NCBI RefSeq assembly: GCF_022539505.1
Contig: NW_025901050.1
Coordinates: 62,001 to 126,000 of the forward strand
Source: Lolium rigidum
Taxonomy: Eukaryota; Streptophyta; Magnoliopsida; Poales; Poaceae
Reading direction: 5' to 3'
Length of the DNA: 64,000 nt
In this document: piece after piece, positions 61,608 through 64,000 of the stretch
How the letters are laid out: each line of letters begins with the position of its first letter
Position numbering within the stretch: the stretch's first letter is position 1
The notes under the pieces: generated by a model
What the model saw: only the letters and a program-made list of their open reading frames with translations
What the model was told of the DNA's origin: nothing
Databases searched by the model: none
Made by a program: the position numbers and the translations under genes

Positions 61608-64000
61608 TATCATATCTAATCTTCATTTTGATTTCATTTACCTTGGTATAGATTTGCCACCACCTGATAATAACCACCAGTCGACCATGCTTTAAGATCC
61701 GTAAAAATTACCAAAGAAGGTGTACCAAAGCAAAGCCTGATTGTGGCGAAACAGGTCGCAAGATCTTGGCAGGTCAGAGAAGGAAGAACAAGCACACCTG
61801 ACCTTAAAGTTCTTTAGTAGGTCCAAGATCTAGTGGGTGTTGCACAGGTACACCATTGGCTGCACAATGGAGCACAGTTCTTGTGCCATGTTTTCTATCT
61901 GAAACTTTGTAGCATATTACTGAATTTGGTGTAGAGGGATTGCTGTTGAAGAAAAAAAGAGATGGCACTGTGGAAGCGGCACTATGAACAGTAATACAAT
62001 CCTCCCGTTGCTCAGAGATTCATCAGCTTTCAGACACCCTATATGATCTTAATAAAAAATCTGAACTTTGGTTTTCATCTCCTTGCCCCCTCAACTTTTG
62101 TATTGGAGGTTCTAAAAATAATGACTTTTTTTATTGATGTTTTTTTAATGCAAACTATATTAGTGAGCACCAACACAGTTCACATGTTTTAGTGGCTGAC
62201 GCTGGAAACACGACTCAAAGACAAAAAATAGGACACTTAATTAACTATGCGATAGCATTCAGCTAATTTTCTGGATAAACTTGGAGATAATTTTTTACCA
62301 CCTTAGCTGATCTTGGTCGCACACATATAATCACTATAACAACCCAAATTAGACAACACAGCTTTTAAAATGGTGACGTGTCAATGCCTCAATAACTAAG
62401 CAACCCAAACCAAGACAACAAGGCTTACAAACTGATAACGCGTCAGTATCTCAGAATAAGGTTACTACATATACGAGTATATCTCATGGCGTCTAATAGT
62501 TCTGCTTTGCCACGTTGGTTCTTTCGCAAACTCAGATCCCTTTTCATTAGCACTAACCTGACTACTTTTCAGATAATGACACAAGAAGAGTACGCAAAAT
62601 GGAGCACTAATTAAACTACCATCGTATACCTACTCCACCCACTAGTGCTGTCCTAGTGGAGCAAGGGACACACCTGCAATTGATCAACATTTCATCAGAA
62701 GGAAATCAACATTAAACCTTACAAAAGAAAATACATAAGAACAGCTAGCTTGCATGATATTTGGAACTAAACGTGTTTACTTGCAATGCACGCCTCATGG
62801 AACTACGTAAGCGTGTTTTGCCAATAAAAGAGTGCGTCATGACCCCTCTAAGTGGGTTATACTCTTACAAGATATGACACTACAAAGGTCTATGCGGTGT
62901 TGTGCATGCTCTGTTTGATTAATGCATGAAATGCATTCTTTTCCAATCAAGTTTGATACATGAAAATATATCGTTTTTAACTGAGTTTGTCCAATTTCCC
63001 TTGGTATCTTGCATTGGAAAGAAAATAATTCCCTAGCAACAAAATGTCTACTACTAAAAGTCGGGCTCTGGCTAGCAAACCCTAGGTTCACGGTAACGGC
63101 CACCCGGGCTATCCTTTGTCGGGTTTGGCCGGACCTTGTCTGAAAAGTCGAGACACGCTAAAGCTCTACGCTTGACTTGTACCATAGTCCGAGCAAACCG
63201 GCTAGAGAGACGGACCCGACACGCAAGCAATACAAAGTGCGGTTGCTCGAACCGATGCTCTCCAGTGACAAGCCTTGCATCAAATAAGGGGGGTATATTC
63301 TACAGACCATCCCCTCTTCTTTCGCCATCGACACTTAATCCCACTCTTGTTGCTCAGAATATTCCGTGGAGATACCTTAAAAAGAAGAGACATCACAAGA
63401 TACCACGATCACACACCACTTGCCATGCTGTTTCTTCCATCACATGACCCCCTTAACATGCAGGCAAACCAGCACAAGAAAGCTGGTCAGATTGTCACGG
63501 GGAAAAGTGCAAGAAGTGGGACTTTCAGTTATATTTGCCACATCGAAATCACTAATGAAATTGAGGTCACCGTGTGGTTATTTGTGCAGAGGAAAGCTAT
63601 GGAAGTGACCGACCACACGATAGTTTAATTTTGTGGCGTGCTGCTGCACTTTGGGTGGCGTAGGCAGCAGCAGCCGTGTGGATATTCTGCATGAGATCCG
63701 GGCATCTCCAGTAAAGGGGGCGATGGGTGTTTGGTGCACTTTCAGGGGTAGGAATGTTCCAGCTGGGTCTGACATCTGAGGCCCGTGTGGAACATAGAAA
63801 TTCTACAAAAAAGAATTTATGAAAAAATTCCTAGGGATGAAATCCTGCGCGAGCCAAATATGTCCATACATTCATGACATGGATGTATATAAGTTGGCAA
63901 AATAAACAAATAACCTTCTCCTGAAATAAACAAATAACTGATTTGACCCATATTTTGCACCCGTCCCTTCCCCTGAAATGTTTGATAAAACTTCTGTTTG
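61608..64000. other. Intergenic DNA to the window edge
   Basis: No gene recognised. A more GC-rich stretch at 63060-63300 (CGGGCTCTGGCTAGC, CCGGCTAGAGAGACGGACCCG) could be a transposon fragment. 63780-63850 (GGCCCGTGTGGAACATAGAAATTCTAC) resembles the outer end of a MITE or hAT-type element without a visible partner. Neither is firm. Confidence 0.35.

Noticed and set aside
63060..63300. Possible gene or transposon fragment
   Set aside because: GC rises but no protein motif, terminus or repeat partner can be seen within the window.

Overview
The window is nuclear DNA of a grass, most likely a member of the Triticeae (wheat, barley or a relative). Evidence for this: intron-containing plant genes with GC-rich monocot first exons, Stowaway MITEs with CTCCCTCCG ends, a plant Helitron, and about 33 kb of nested retrotransposons whose LTR ends are of types abundant in Triticeae. 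No prokaryotic, organellar or CRISPR signal was seen. Family names come from recognising protein motifs, not from a database search. Exon borders were read by hand from GT/AG sites and reading phase.

Five host genes are supported. (1) A NINJA-family co-repressor adaptor (minus, 370-2308, two coding exons, 477 aa). (2) COX19, a twin-CX9C mitochondrial copper/COX assembly factor (minus, 4449-7035, four coding exons, 106 aa), with a LINE remnant in its 2-kb third intron. (3) A single-exon ribosomal-L1-domain protein of RSL1D1 type (plus, 8036-9412, 458 aa), divergent from COX19 and sharing a promoter packed with TGGGCY site II motifs, a TATA box and a telo-box. (4) An alpha/beta-hydrolase/lipase-like gene (plus, 16358-19305, eight coding exons, 503 aa) with an overlapping upstream ORF. 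(5) A mitochondrial bL21 protein gene (plus, 55878-58596, five exons, 266 aa). Genes 1-4 fill the left third and gene 5 lies near the right end.

The DNA between genes is mostly mobile elements. A complete-looking Helitron (9766-12211) lies behind the L1-domain gene. Full or partial Stowaway MITEs are at 3843, 15402, 55075 and 61520, and a foldback element with ~60-bp arms is at 19635.

From 21075 to 54622 there is a three-level nest. The outer layer is an internally deleted LINE on the minus strand, bounded by a 15-bp target duplication now about 33.5 kb apart. It was entered by a minus-strand LTR retrotransposon with ~6.4-kb LTRs and a ~2.9-kb non-coding interior (LARD-like). That element now stands as a tandem array LTR-int-LTR-int-LTR with a period of about 9.29 kb. 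The third LTR was later entered by a 6.6-kb plus-strand LTR element (42304-48932, 5-bp TSD). This last element lacks gag-pol but keeps a 214-codon ORF and a perfect hairpin repeating its polypurine-tract motif.

No coherent new enzymatic system was found. The most notable structures are the tandem large-LTR array with its host-like promoter island, the ORF-bearing non-autonomous element, and micro-differences between copies that cluster at CAG/CTG versus CG sites. The last may be a sequencing or methylation artefact.
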